8,625 nucleotides of DNA, from NCBI GenBank assembly GCA_910586845.1, contig CAJUJV010000024.1, positions 15,707 through 24,331 of the forward strand. Direction: 5' to 3'. The notes under the pieces were generated by a model. That model saw nothing but the letters and a program-made list of their open reading frames with translations. It made no database searches and had not been told where the DNA came from. The stretch comes from an uncultured Hungatella sp. GTDB taxonomy: Bacteria; Bacillota; Clostridia; Lachnospirales; Lachnospiraceae. This document shows positions 1-5,781 of the stretch, one piece after another; the first letter of the stretch is position 1, and the number at the start of each line of letters is the position of its first letter. A program made the translations under genes and the position numbers.

Positions 1-1
1 G

Positions 2-466
2 AAGCAGAGCGGTCTGGATTTGCCCCATGAAATCGAGTATGATGACTGGCTTCCCCACAGACTTCCGTTTCTCACAGGGGATCTGGTCAAACTTGAAGGC
101 CCTGTGTTTTCTGAGACCGTGTATGGGGTATGGTGCGACGACCCCTGGGATCATCAGTACAACTGGATGGGGAGGTTTAAGACTGATGGGGAGCAAAAGT
201 GGGATGCGGAAAATGGATATGGCGATTCCCCTTACACCGCAGACCAGATGAGCTACTACTGGCTCGGCGGGGCTTATGAATACTGCGTCATGGACTGGCT
301 GCGCCCCGCCTTGGAGGAAGAACTGCCTGATGAGCAGAAGGAGATCAAAAAAATCGGAAGGGAACTGCGGGCCTTGAGAAAAAAACGGAGCAACAGGGAA
401 GCAGTGGAACGGTTTCATGAGATTTTTGGCAGGCGGTCGGAAGTCAAACGCAGTATGAAAAATTAG
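2..466 (+). CDS. Hypothetical protein, 5'-truncated by the window edge
   Basis: The frame is open from the first complete codon at base 2 to the TAG at 464-466. It therefore probably starts upstream of the window. A TTG at position 20 could serve as a start, but no convincing ribosome binding site precedes it. The visible part (about 154 residues) is acidic and rich in Trp and Tyr, with motifs such as VWCDDPWDHQYNWMG and YYWLGGAYEYCVMDWLRP. It ends in a strongly charged tail of about 45 residues (EEELPDEQKEIKKIGREL, then basic RALRKKRS) that is likely helical. There is no signal peptide or membrane segment in the visible part. I do not recognise the family and assign no function. No terminator hairpin was seen after the stop. 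The next gene has its own promoter, so the two are probably transcribed separately. Confidence 0.65.
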   Translation, partial: KQSGLDLPHEIEYDDWLPHRLPFLTGDLVKLEGPVFSETVYGVWCDDPWDHQYNWMGRFKTDGEQKWDAENGYGDSPYTADQMSYYWLGGAYEYCVMDWLRPALEEELPDEQKEIKKIGRELRALRKKRSNREAVERFHEIFGRRSEVKRSMKN

Positions 467-553
467 CATTTATACCATGGTTAATCATTACGTTGATTTG
501 TCATAGGAGAATCGCTTGATTAGGTCAAAGTGTATATCCCATCATCGCACATT

Positions 554-591
554 ATTTGCACATGATTTTATTGATATTTGCATAAGATTTT
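554..591 (+). repeat. Two direct repeats, candidate antitoxin operators
   Basis: ATTTGCACATGATTTT (554-569) and ATTTGCATAAGATTTT (576-591) agree at 14 of 16 positions. Their starts are 22 bases apart, about two helical turns, so proteins bound to each would lie on the same DNA face. The second copy fills most of the spacer between the -35 and -10 boxes of the toxin-antitoxin promoter. Ribbon-helix-helix antitoxins of the RelB/DinJ type autorepress by binding repeated sites over their own promoter. The repeats are seen directly; the operator role is inferred. Confidence 0.55.
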
Positions 592-599
592 TCTATAAT
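571..599 (+). promoter_or_regulatory. Sigma-A-type promoter of the toxin-antitoxin operon
   Basis: TTGATA (571-576) is a near-consensus -35 box. It is separated by 17 bases from a perfect TATAAT -10 box (594-599). A start near 605 would leave a leader of only about a dozen bases, carrying the AGGAGG ribosome binding site at 607-612 just upstream of the ATG at 619. A direct repeat overlaps the spacer, which suggests repression by the encoded antitoxin or toxin-antitoxin complex. Confidence 0.8.
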
Positions 600-618
600 A
601 GCGGCAGGAGGAAATCAT

Positions 619-885
619 ATGAAGAGTGTAAATGTAACGTTTCGTGTCGATGAAGAGTTAAAAGCCCAGGCGGATCAGCTGTTTGCGGATTTAGGGATGA
701 GTCTGTCAACAGCCATTCATATTTTTTTACGTCAGTCTGTGAGAGAACAGCAGATTCCATTTGCCATAAGCAGAAATGTTCCTAACGCAGTGACCCAGGC
801 AGCGATGGAAGCTGCTGAAAACAATGAGGACATCTATGGCCCATTTGACAGTGTTTCAGAACTGATGGAGGCATTAAATGCTTAA
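619..885 (+). CDS. dinJ: DinJ/RelB-family antitoxin
   Basis: An 88-residue protein that neutralises the toxin encoded directly downstream and probably represses the shared promoter. Residues 3-9 (VNVTFRV) form the typical N-terminal DNA-binding strand. Two helices follow (about 11-24 and 29-42), giving the ribbon-helix-helix fold, with the DinJ-like stretch GMSLSTAIHIFLRQ. The segment QQIPF at 44-48 is also typical of the family. The C-terminal 40 residues are acidic and would wrap the basic toxin. The length matches E. coli DinJ (86 residues). The ATG at 619 follows AGGAGG at 607-612 with good spacing. The last 8 bases overlap the toxin gene, which indicates translational coupling. Family assignment is from recognised motifs; the specific pairing is inferred from adjacency. 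Confidence 0.9.
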   Translation: MKSVNVTFRVDEELKAQADQLFADLGMSLSTAIHIFLRQSVREQQIPFAISRNVPNAVTQAAMEAAENNEDIYGPFDSVSELMEALNA

Positions 886-1156
886 GCCGGAATTTACAGG
901 GCAGTTTAAAAAAGATTACAAAGCAGCGGTCAGGAGAGGATGCGATCCTGACAAACTGCAAGAGGTGATTACGCTGCTTGTGAATGAGAAACCTTTGCCT
1001 CCAAATTACAGAGATCACAGGCTGACTGATTTCCGCAGATATAAAAGCATGAGAGAGTGCCACCTTGAACCGGATTGGCTGTTGATTTATAAGGCTGAGA
1101 AAGAATTGCTTTTGCTAAAGCTGATTCGGACAGGAACTCACAGCGAGCTGTTTTAG
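878..1156 (+). CDS. yafQ: YafQ-family mRNA interferase toxin
   Basis: A 92-residue basic RelE/ParE-superfamily toxin expected to cleave mRNA at the ribosome; DinJ blocks it. The residues known to matter in E. coli YafQ are all present at nearly the same positions: His47 and His62, Asp66-Trp67 in the EPDWLLIY strand, His88 and Phe92 at the C-terminus (TGTHSELF). The motif DHRLTDFRRYKSMRECHL is characteristic of YafQ. The toxin therefore looks catalytically intact. Its ATG at 878 lies inside the antitoxin gene (ATGCTTAA overlap) and uses GGAGG at 867-871, which is within the antitoxin coding sequence. Toxin translation is thus likely coupled to antitoxin translation. The gene is followed by a strong terminator, making the pair a self-contained unit. 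Confidence 0.92.
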   Translation: MLKPEFTGQFKKDYKAAVRRGCDPDKLQEVITLLVNEKPLPPNYRDHRLTDFRRYKSMRECHLEPDWLLIYKAEKELLLLKLIRTGTHSELF

Positions 1157-1190
1157 ACAGAAAATGGGCTGTTCACCACAGATAAAACAG

Positions 1191-1244
1191 TCCCTGCCGA
1201 AATCAAGGAAGGATAAAAAACTGATTTCAGCAGGGATATTTTTT
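1191..1244 (+). terminator. Intrinsic terminator of the toxin-antitoxin operon
   Basis: The arm 1191-1205 (TCCCTGCCGAAATCA) pairs with 1222-1236 over 15 positions with one mismatch, around a 16-base loop. Six T residues follow at 1239-1244. This is a classical Rho-independent terminator for rightward transcription. Read leftward, the same stem is followed by a shorter T run (CTGTTTTATC), so it may also end transcripts of the convergent alpha-galactosidase gene. Confidence 0.85.
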
Positions 1245-1251
1245 ATGTACA

Positions 1252-1297
1252 CGGAGCGGAAAGGAAGTATGCCGCTAAAGCGGCCCGTTCCGCTCCG
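1252..1297. repeat. Nested inverted repeat (outer stem with inner hairpin)
   Basis: CGGAGCGGAA (1252-1261) is perfectly complementary to TTCCGCTCCG (1288-1297). Inside the resulting loop, GCCGC (1271-1275) pairs with GCGGC (1280-1284) around TAAA. The structure lacks a T tract on either strand, so it is not a standard terminator. It lies between the toxin-antitoxin terminator and the end of the convergent alpha-galactosidase gene. It may protect the 3' end of the minus-strand transcript from exonucleases. Confidence 0.6.
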
Positions 1298-1300
1298 GCG

Positions 1301-1325
1301 AGCAGAGGAGAAGGCCACCTCTGCT
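1301..1325. repeat. Intergenic hairpin without T tract
   Basis: AGCAGAGG (1301-1308) pairs perfectly with CCTCTGCT (1318-1325) around a nine-base loop. It sits 28 bases beyond the stop codon of the minus-strand alpha-galactosidase. No T run follows on the minus strand, so any termination would be weak. A transcript-stabilising 3' hairpin is an alternative. The stem resembles that of the hairpin at 5782-5805 (AGCAGGGG). Confidence 0.5.
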
Positions 1326-1353
1326 TGATAAAATATGTTCCGTCTGAAAGCGC

Positions 1354-3543
1354 TCAGTCCTCCCGGACCAGATAAAACTGAAAAGCCGAGTACTCCGGCA
1401 CCTCTCTGTTGATGGGGATCCCGGCGTTCATGAGAGCCGCCCCGGACCGGGTCTCCTTGCTTCCATTGACAGAGTACATGGCATCCGGAATAAGCCCTTT
1501 GGCCCGGACATACTCCTGGGGGCCGTTGCAGGTCAGGTTGGTGACCACCACGCTGAGAAGAGATTCCTTCTTGTCCTTGGTCACATGCTGCCAGGCGGTC
1601 ATATTTCCCGGCTCGAAGGGGTTGGTCAGGCGGTAAAAATCTCCCCGGAAGGTGATGTGGTAGTATTTGCGGAACAAATCGCTCTGTTTTTTGCAGATCT
1701 TCTGTTCCTTCCTGGACAGATGGGTGGCGTCCAGCTCGTAGCCGAAGGTGCCGCACATGGCCACCACGGCCTTGGTCTCTAAGGGGACGAACCTGCCGCT
1801 GTCGGAGATGTGGGCCCCCATGGCGCTGGTGGGGTACACGAAGGAGGTGCCGTAGTGGAGCTTTAACCGGTCAATGGGGTTGTTGTTGTCGCTGACCCAG
1901 TACTGGGGATAGTAGGAGAGCATGGCCGGGTCGAAGCGGCCTCCGCCTCCGGAGCAGCCCTCAAACAGGATGTCCGGGTGGGTTAAAATGATCTCGTCCA
2001 TCACCCGGTACAGTCCCAGGATATAGCGGTGGTAGACCTCTCCCTGCCTCTCAGGCGGCAGGGCGTTGGACCAGATGTCCGCCAGGGAGCGGTTGATGTC
2101 CCATTTTACGTAGTAGATATTGGCGTCATCCAGGATGGCGTTGATCTTCTCGATGAGATAGTCCTGAACCTCCTTGCGGCTCATGTCCAGGGCCAGCTGG
2201 TTCCGGCTGCGGACGCCGTGGCGTCCTGGGATCTCCATGGCCCATTCCGGGTGGGCCCGGTAGAGGTCGCTGTCCTCGGACACCATCTCCGGCTCGAACC
2301 AGATGCCGAATTTCATATCCAGGTCATTAATCTGTTCCACCAGTCTGTGAAGGCCGCAACGGATCTTATTTTCATTGACATACCAGTCCCCCAGACCGCT
2401 GTTGTCGTCGTCCCGCTTGCCAAACCATCCGTCGTCCATGACCAGCAGGTCCACCCCCATGTTCTTGGCCGCCTTGGCGATCTCCACCAGCTTCACGTCG
2501 TCAAAGTTCATGAAGGCGGCTTCCCAGCTGTTGATCAGCACCGGCCGCTCCACGTCCTGGACAAATTTGCTGCGGCAGAGGTTGGAGCGGTAAAAGTCGT
2601 GGTAAATGTGGCTTAAGGCCGTAAATCCATGGGTGGTAAAGGCCATGACCACCTCGGGGCCTTCAAAGGTATCGCCGGGTTTCAGCTCATAGGAAAACTG
2701 TTTGGGATGGATCCCCATGACTAGGCGCAGCTGGTCGTACTGGTCCAGTTCCGCCTCAGCCAGGAAGTTTCCGCTGTACATGAGAGAGAATCCGTAGCAG
2801 CTGCCATAGTCCTCCGTGGCTTCCCGGTCGCAGAGGATCACAAAGGGATTCTGCTGGTGGCTGGAGGAACCCCGGACGCTGCCGATGGTGTGGATGTGGT
2901 GGGTCATGTGCTGCCGTTCTACCTGACGCTCCTGGCCATAGCGGCCCGGAAGGCTCACCAGGTCCATACGGGCTCCGTTTAAAAAGTCCAGGCACAGGGA
3001 CATGATTTTTTTCAGATGTATGGGCCTGTCTCCCTGATTGGTCACCTTCACCGCACGGGTGATGATGTCAGCCTCCTCAAACACGCCGTAGAGCAGAGTC
3101 ACCTGAACATGGCTCACCTGGTCCAAAAGAGTTACCTCCAGAGTGTCTGCCGTGTCCTTGTCCCTGTTGAACACAGAGGGCAGGGTGTCCAGCTTATATT
3201 TTCCCCTGACAATCCGGTAGTCAGCGGCCTTTCCGTGAAAAGAGTAGCTGCCGTCACCGTTTACCACCTCGATGCTGGCTGTGCGGAAATCTCCCTGCTG
3301 CTGTGTGGAGAATTCCTGGGGCTGGGCGTCCAGGGAGAAGGTGCGGGCGTTCCGGGACTCGTAGGGATTGCCGGAAAAGCCCCGGTCGTACTGCATGATC
3401 TGGTAGCTCATATCCGGGTCCTTTATGGAGGGGCCGTAATAAAGATGGAGAAGATAGTTCAGGTTGCCGATCTTCATCTGGTATGAGGTGTTTTTCGTGT
3501 GAAGGGTCAGGGTCTTTGCTTTTTCGTTGAAGAGAATAGCCAT
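1354..3543 (-). CDS. GH36 alpha-galactosidase
   Basis: A 729-residue cytoplasmic enzyme expected to hydrolyse terminal alpha-1,6-galactose from melibiose, raffinose and stachyose. Its length and layout match bacterial GH36 tetrameric enzymes such as Geobacillus AgaA: an N-terminal beta-sandwich (about 1-320), a catalytic TIM barrel (about 325-625, from RPVLINSWEA), and a C-terminal beta domain ending AFQFYLVRED. Key sites are LVMDDGWFG (about 367-375), the nucleophile Asp482 in YVKWDINRS, the CSGGGGRFD substrate loop (530-538), and the acid/base Asp552 in YWVSDNNNPIDRL. All are intact. The start is set at the ATG ending at 3543 because AGGAGT lies nine bases upstream and the protein then begins MAILFNEKAKT, as in homologues. 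A longer frame from 3564 would place this ribosome site inside the coding region. There is no signal peptide. No sugar transporter, sucrose phosphorylase or regulator is adjacent, so it is an orphan glycosidase here. Confidence 0.96.
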   Translation of the reverse strand: MAILFNEKAKTLTLHTKNTSYQMKIGNLNYLLHLYYGPSIKDPDMSYQIMQYDRGFSGNPYESRNARTFSLDAQPQEFSTQQQGDFRTASIEVVNGDGSYSFHGKAADYRIVRGKYKLDTLPSVFNRDKDTADTLEVTLLDQVSHVQVTLLYGVFEEADIITRAVKVTNQGDRPIHLKKIMSLCLDFLNGARMDLVSLPGRYGQERQVERQHMTHHIHTIGSVRGSSSHQQNPFVILCDREATEDYGSCYGFSLMYSGNFLAEAELDQYDQLRLVMGIHPKQFSYELKPGDTFEGPEVVMAFTTHGFTALSHIYHDFYRSNLCRSKFVQDVERPVLINSWEAAFMNFDDVKLVEIAKAAKNMGVDLLVMDDGWFGKRDDDNSGLGDWYVNENKIRCGLHRLVEQINDLDMKFGIWFEPEMVSEDSDLYRAHPEWAMEIPGRHGVRSRNQLALDMSRKEVQDYLIEKINAILDDANIYYVKWDINRSLADIWSNALPPERQGEVYHRYILGLYRVMDEIILTHPDILFEGCSGGGGRFDPAMLSYYPQYWVSDNNNPIDRLKLHYGTSFVYPTSAMGAHISDSGRFVPLETKAVVAMCGTFGYELDATHLSRKEQKICKKQSDLFRKYYHITFRGDFYRLTNPFEPGNMTAWQHVTKDKKESLLSVVVTNLTCNGPQEYVRAKGLIPDAMYSVNGSKETRSGAALMNAGIPINREVPEYSAFQFYLVRED

Positions 3544-3685
3544 ATGATAAACACTCCTTTTCATACAAAATAATTGATAAAATCAATGGTGAAACCAGTT
3601 TATCACATTTTCCAGCAAATTCCTCTACCCTAATGAAGGGAAAAACAGGAAAAATGGAAAATAGAGAGATTGGGGTTAAAAATAC
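3544..3685. promoter_or_regulatory. Divergent intergenic region, alpha-galactosidase upstream
   Basis: An AT-rich spacer between the alpha-galactosidase and the rightward HD-like gene. ATTGAT-AAA-ATCAAT (3573-3587) is a perfect inverted repeat about 30 bases upstream of the alpha-galactosidase start, in the position of an operator or leader hairpin. I could not identify a confident -35/-10 pair for the leftward gene. No clear catabolite-control (cre) box was seen. Confidence 0.4.
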
Positions 3686-3714
3686 TTGATAGAATCATTG
3701 GCATATGCTATGCT
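3686..3714 (+). promoter_or_regulatory. Probable promoter of the HD-like / ybaK run
   Basis: TTGATA (3686-3691), a 17-base spacer, then TATGCT (3709-3714). The -10 box is preceded by TGC, an extended -10 element. A start near 3721 would place a 7-bp hairpin (GGCGGAT at 3730-3736 pairing with ATCCGCC at 3746-3752) in the leader, upstream of the GGAGAG ribosome site at 3764-3769. This supports the ATG at 3779 rather than an earlier start. Confidence 0.55.
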
Positions 3715-3778
3715 TTTGATAAAAACACAGGCGGATTCAGGGAGGATCCGCCGGGGCTGGAATGGAGAGCATTGGAAG

Positions 3779-4048
3779 ATGGGAAGACTGAAAGAATTAA
3801 GAAACTATGTGGACCATGAGCTTGCCAGAGAGATTCTCCATGAGCTTAGACTGACCAATGAGGAGGAAACAGACCTGGTCTGTTCTGCCATTTACCATCA
3901 CGACGATAAACTGGTGACAGACAGCCCCATGGATGAGGTGCTGAAGGATGCAGATGTGATCCATCACTGTATGAACGATCTGTCAAAGCCTGTGAAAGAG
4001 AAAGAACGTGTACGGTTTGACAGACTGCTGGCAGAGTTCGGAATGTAG
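3779..4048 (+). CDS. Short HD-domain-like protein, possibly N-terminally truncated
   Basis: An 89-residue soluble protein. SAIYHHDDKLVTDSPMDEVL followed by KDADVIHH resembles the C-terminal half of HD-superfamily phosphohydrolases, where an I-x-x-H-H segment and a final Asp in a DAD motif follow the metal-binding HD pair. The first His and the HD doublet that normally precede these are not visible upstream. The frame is closed by a TAA at 3677-3679, so there is no room for a full domain. The start is the ATG at 3779, preceded by GGAGAG at 3764-3769. An open extension to a TTG at 3686 adds 31 residues but has no ribosome binding site and overlaps the predicted promoter. Either this is a compact relative with an altered active site, or a remnant of a longer gene. 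Hydrolase activity should not be assumed. It may be co-transcribed with ybaK, 73 bases downstream. Confidence 0.6.
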   Translation: MGRLKELRNYVDHELAREILHELRLTNEEETDLVCSAIYHHDDKLVTDSPMDEVLKDADVIHHCMNDLSKPVKEKERVRFDRLLAEFGM

Positions 4049-4121
4049 GGTGTGGAACCAGGGGATAGTGCGTGGCTCTGACGGGGCCGGGAAAGTCTGG
4101 AGACAGAGGAGGTATCAGACC

Positions 4122-4595
4122 ATGAAAAACAATGACAAGACCAATGTGATGCGTGTGCTGGACGGAAAGAAGATCGCTTATGTGAGCCACACATACGAGC
4201 CCGACGCCACCTTGAGCGGGGAGGATATAGCCGGGATCCTGGGTGAGGATGCCAATAAGGTTTTTAAGACACTGGTGACTCAGGGAAAGTCGGGGCAGCA
4301 CTATGTTTTTGTGGTCCCGGTCAAAGAGGAGCTGGATTTGAAGAAAGGGGCCAAAGCGGCACAGGAAAAGTCCATAAGCATGATAAAACAGAAAGAACTG
4401 CTGCCTCTCACCGGGTATGTTCATGGGGGATGCTCGCCTGTGGGGATGAAGAAGCAGTTTCCTACATTTATTCACCAGACGGCCAGGCAGTACGACGAGA
4501 TTTTTGTCAGCGCAGGCAAGGTGGGATTTCAGATTGAACTGTCGCCCCTGGATCTGGCGGAGGTGGCAGGATGCGGGTTCGCGGATATTGTGTAG
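4122..4595 (+). CDS. ybaK: YbaK/EbsC-type Cys-tRNA(Pro) deacylase
   Basis: A 157-residue cytoplasmic proofreading enzyme of the YbaK/ProX superfamily. It hydrolyses cysteine mischarged onto tRNA(Pro), and in some cases Cys-tRNA(Cys), working in trans with prolyl-tRNA synthetase. The length equals that of E. coli and Haemophilus YbaK. The invariant lysine is Lys49 in KVFKTLVTQGK. The glycine-rich substrate loop is GGCSPVGMKKQFPTFI (102-117). The C-terminus QIELSPLDLAEVAG is also typical. The ATG at 4122 is preceded by AGAGGAGG at 4105-4112. A longer open frame back to 4008 overlaps the previous gene and has no comparable ribosome site. No terminator is visible on either side, so it may share a transcript with the HD-like gene and the gene at 4641. 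Confidence 0.93.
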   Translation: MKNNDKTNVMRVLDGKKIAYVSHTYEPDATLSGEDIAGILGEDANKVFKTLVTQGKSGQHYVFVVPVKEELDLKKGAKAAQEKSISMIKQKELLPLTGYVHGGCSPVGMKKQFPTFIHQTARQYDEIFVSAGKVGFQIELSPLDLAEVAGCGFADIV

Positions 4596-4640
4596 AACAA
4601 TCCCAAAAGACAAGTCAATCTATGAAGAGAGAGGGCGACC

Positions 4641-5213
4641 ATGATAAAATTACAGCCACTGCGGATCCCGGCAGGTTGGGAAATCGTATTTAATAAATTT
4701 ATGGAGACGGACATAGAAGATTATCCGGACAACAGCGATATATGGATGGATTTCACCGAGGATATCTTATATCTGAAAAGAAAAAACAGGCAGTACCTGA
4801 TCGGAATTGACCTGGGGTGGTATCCTGATATGGATCCGTCGGGGGCCTTTCATATCAAGGTAATCGTTGATGAGAATTGGTCAGAACCTGTGAGAGAATA
4901 TGTTACGAGAAAAAGAAAAGAGGCTGTGGATATTATTGAGAATTTATTATTGAGATATTGCGGTGATTATAATGTATCTTTGGATTTAAAGCAGCCTAAA
5001 AAAATGGTCAGGTTAAGCAGGGAGGAAATCCACGACTATGTGGAGAAGATCCGAATGGGATCAGGGAATGATCAGGAAGTAGGAGAATGGATTTCTCAGA
5101 TATCCGCCTCTGTTCCCAATCGGGATATCATCGGAACCATTATGTCAGGAAATAAGGTTACCACAGAAGAGATCGTCGATAAATTGTATCAGGCGGATAT
5201 CATTTATCTTTGA
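4641..5213 (+). CDS. Hypothetical protein, putative two-part immunity protein
   Basis: A 190-residue soluble protein with a GAGGG ribosome site at 4631-4635. The N-terminal part (1-105) contains RIPAGWEIVFNKF, then IDLGWYPDMDPSGAFHIKVI (56-75), and ends in helix RKRKEAVDIIENLLLRY. I associate this pattern with uncharacterised Firmicutes proteins found among toxin-immunity genes, but I cannot verify that here. The C-terminal part (about 122-190) reads SREEIHDYVEKIRMG, EVGEWISQI, VPN, then TTEEIVDKL. This arrangement is reminiscent of colicin E immunity (Im7/Im9-like) proteins, where an acidic helix pair is followed by a HPDGTDLI-like turn and SPEGIV. The invariant HP and DLIFYP residues of true Im proteins are not present (VPNRDIIGTI instead). 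The function is inference. No toxin gene is adjacent. It lies 45 bases after ybaK and by eye is more AT-rich than its left neighbours. Confidence 0.75.
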   Translation: MIKLQPLRIPAGWEIVFNKFMETDIEDYPDNSDIWMDFTEDILYLKRKNRQYLIGIDLGWYPDMDPSGAFHIKVIVDENWSEPVREYVTRKRKEAVDIIENLLLRYCGDYNVSLDLKQPKKMVRLSREEIHDYVEKIRMGSGNDQEVGEWISQISASVPNRDIIGTIMSGNKVTTEEIVDKLYQADIIYL

Positions 5214-5514
5214 GTAGTTGGCTTATGGCCTTTTATCCGCGCTGACCAAATATCTGACAGGCTGGCTTTAGGCAAGCATATCTCTTATGCTCAAAAACCA
5301 TATTTTTCAGCATATCAGTAAAGTAAACTTCCAGAGTATCAAATTTAGTTTTTGTTGTAAAAGGCAGTCTTACTTTAGGCGGATTAACCGCTGTTATGAT
5401 GTACAATCATAAGACTGCTGATTTGTCCAAAAATAATTTTCCGTATGACCAAAGTGTAAAGTGTTTTGTTAAAAATAATAGCAACCATACAACGAATGGG
5501 AGGCATTATGTATT
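5214..5514. other. AT-rich non-coding gap of about 300 bases
   Basis: No credible gene was found on either strand. It contains a small hairpin, AGCATA (5275-5280) pairing with TATGCT (5286-5291), with no T tract after it, and the larger branched fold at 5363-5419. The octamer TGACCAAA occurs twice (near 5243 and 5446). I saw no confident promoter for the downstream gene. A GGGAGG ribosome site is present at 5498-5503. Confidence 0.6.
5363..5419 (+). ncRNA. Candidate structured RNA or branched inverted repeat
   Basis: GCAGTCTTA (5364-5372) is perfectly complementary to TAAGACTGC (5410-5418). Two smaller hairpins fit inside: GCGG (5379-5382) with CCGC (5388-5391), and ATGAT (5396-5400) with ATCAT (5406-5410, sharing base 5410 with the closing stem). 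The second hairpin can extend to TTATGAT/ATCATAA (5394-5400 with 5406-5412), but only by breaking the inner end of the closing stem. Two exclusive folds are thus possible, as in attenuators or riboswitches. It could equally be a short palindromic element. No known riboswitch class is recognised. Confidence 0.4.
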
Positions 5515-5760
5515 ATGGCAAGAATGACCTGTACCTGTGGAGCTGAATTAAATAATCATGAAGCTCCTAACGATATAGAATTAGTTGTATATACAGATAA
5601 AGAGTGGAGCGAAATATGCGATTGTGACAGTATCCAGCCGTGGATGATTCCTCTGCCAAAATATGAGGTCTGGAGATGCCCGTGTTGTAAAAGCATATAC
5701 GTTTATGAGCATGGAAAAGACACACCATCTATGATATATCGATTAGAAGCAATTCTATAG
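5515..5760 (+). CDS. Small cysteine-rich, zinc-ribbon-like hypothetical protein
   Basis: An 81-residue soluble acidic protein with seven cysteines: Cys6 and Cys8 (CTCG), Cys35 and Cys37 (CDC), and Cys55, Cys57, Cys58 (CPCC). The spacing of the first and last groups suggests a zinc-ribbon-like fold. APNDIELVVYTDKEW and LPKYEVWRCPCCKSIYVYE look like conserved blocks. I have an unverified impression that similar proteins occur as small orphan genes near polymorphic-toxin immunity genes. The start ATG at 5515 has GGGAGG at 5498-5503, 11 bases away. An ATG at 5508 lies closer but leads to a stop after 12 codons. There is no signal peptide. It follows the AT-rich gap and is convergent with the next gene. 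Confidence 0.75.
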   Translation: MARMTCTCGAELNNHEAPNDIELVVYTDKEWSEICDCDSIQPWMIPLPKYEVWRCPCCKSIYVYEHGKDTPSMIYRLEAIL

Positions 5761-5781
5761 ATAGACTTGTCCTTATGCAGT

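Noticed and set aside
1115..1756. 213-residue minus-strand open frame
   Set aside because: It overlaps the alpha-galactosidase coding sequence in another frame and runs through the toxin-antitoxin terminator; the protein is low-complexity and Arg/Gly/Pro-rich with no recognisable motif.
2029..2616. 195-residue plus-strand open frame
   Set aside because: It is entirely antisense within the alpha-galactosidase gene, a frequent artefact in GC-rich genes, and has no ribosome binding site.
3589..3612. Possible CRP or cre site upstream of the alpha-galactosidase (TGTGA and TCACC half-sites on the minus strand)
   Set aside because: The half-site spacing is wrong for a CRP box, and no sequence fits the cre consensus adequately.
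4008..4121. Upstream extension of YbaK
   Set aside because: It overlaps the end of the HD-like gene and lacks a ribosome site, whereas AGAGGAGG precedes the ATG at 4122 and gives the standard family length.
3846..4613. 255-residue minus-strand open frame
   Set aside because: It is antisense to the HD-like gene and ybaK, both of which have recognisable products; no ribosome site or conserved motif was seen.
5275..5291. Hairpin AGCATA/TATGCT as terminator of the gene at 4641
   Set aside because: The stem is only six AT-rich pairs and it is followed by CAAAAACC rather than a T tract.
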